Positions 52,458-52,466 of a stretch of DNA of 52,466 nucleotides are shown here, one piece after another. Positions within the stretch are counted from its first letter, which is position 1, and every line of letters starts with the position of its first letter. Under the pieces are notes generated by a model. That model made no database searches. It saw only the letters and a program-made list of their open reading frames with translations, and had not been told where the DNA came from. Origin of the DNA: Caldisericales bacterium (lineage in GTDB: Bacteria; Caldisericota; Caldisericia; Caldisericales; Caldisericaceae); NCBI GenBank assembly GCA_015489815.1, contig WFZA01000022.1, forward strand, positions 1 to 52,466, in the 5' to 3' direction. The translations under genes and the position numbers were made by a program.

Positions 52458-52466
52458 CCTTCTAAA

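Larger units (their letters stand above)
52083..52466. other. Gene-free right end of window with two repeat copies
   Basis: About 380 nt hold no credible gene. Two copies of the dispersed repeat lie at 52355 and 52427. A stretch near 52313-52330 (AATAGCGAATTTTTGTTCG) resembles the sequence before repeat copy C at 22215 and after copy B at 22121, so the conserved unit may be longer than the core. Confidence 0.5.

Overview
The window is AT-rich bacterial chromosome with densely packed genes, short intergenic gaps, many 1-20 nt gene overlaps and strong AGGAGG-type ribosome sites. I saw no tRNA, rRNA, CRISPR array, transposase or phage gene. The gene set is that of an amino-acid-using, probably anaerobic and possibly thermophilic, deep-branching bacterium: NADP-type glutamate dehydrogenase, short adenosylhomocysteinase, FtcD/HutI/GcvT, several aminotransferases, a long transketolase with transaldolase, and HerA-like and Cas4-like DNA-processing enzymes. 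Caldisericota- or Thermotogota-like lineages would fit, but the sequence alone does not fix the taxon.

Layout. (1) 1-4576: tail of a secreted protein, then a four-gene set matching PglC-PglD-PglE-PglF, i.e. synthesis of UDP-diacetylbacillosamine and its transfer to a lipid carrier. (2) 4714-17815: gdhA, galU, a GalE-like epimerase, two related Wzy_C/O-antigen-ligase proteins with TPR tails, a secreted beta-propeller protein and a Wzz-like chain-length protein; ahcY and a proteasome-fold hydrolase lie between them on the other strand. The region looks like a surface-glycan locus. (3) 18075-21946: folD (apparent AUU start, altered active site), and divergently a small leaderless gene, a HerA-like ATPase and lgt. 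(4) 21947-26013: a repeat-bearing gap, a class III aminotransferase, a DUF554 membrane protein and an atypical SDR. (5) 26039-30520, minus strand: ftcD-hutI-gcvT-aminotransferase operon. (6) 30733-37437: unknown gene, proC and CYTH phosphatase; transketolase and transaldolase; a small membrane protein; thiamine pyrophosphokinase. (7) 37718-43882, minus strand: HTH regulator, radical SAM protein, flippase-like protein, then a DUF2520 (PanG-like) gene with panB, panC and panD, a complete route to pantothenate. (8) 44142-52082, plus strand: a Dna2/Upf1-like helicase whose ATPase motifs are eroded, a ParB homologue, a NAD-kinase-like protein, a nicotinamidase-like protein, and a compact cassette of winged-helix protein, AAA ATPase and Fe-S PD-(D/E)XK nuclease.

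The best candidate for an undescribed system is region 8: an ATPase-nuclease cassette with intact catalytic motifs, just downstream of a helicase relative that has kept its fold motifs but lost the Walker B residues. Other notable signals are at least five genes that appear to be transcribed without a leader, a Ser-nucleophile proteasome-like protein beside ahcY, a folD that starts at AUU and lacks the usual cyclohydrolase residues, and a dispersed 25-30 nt repeat found near 22 kb and at the right edge.
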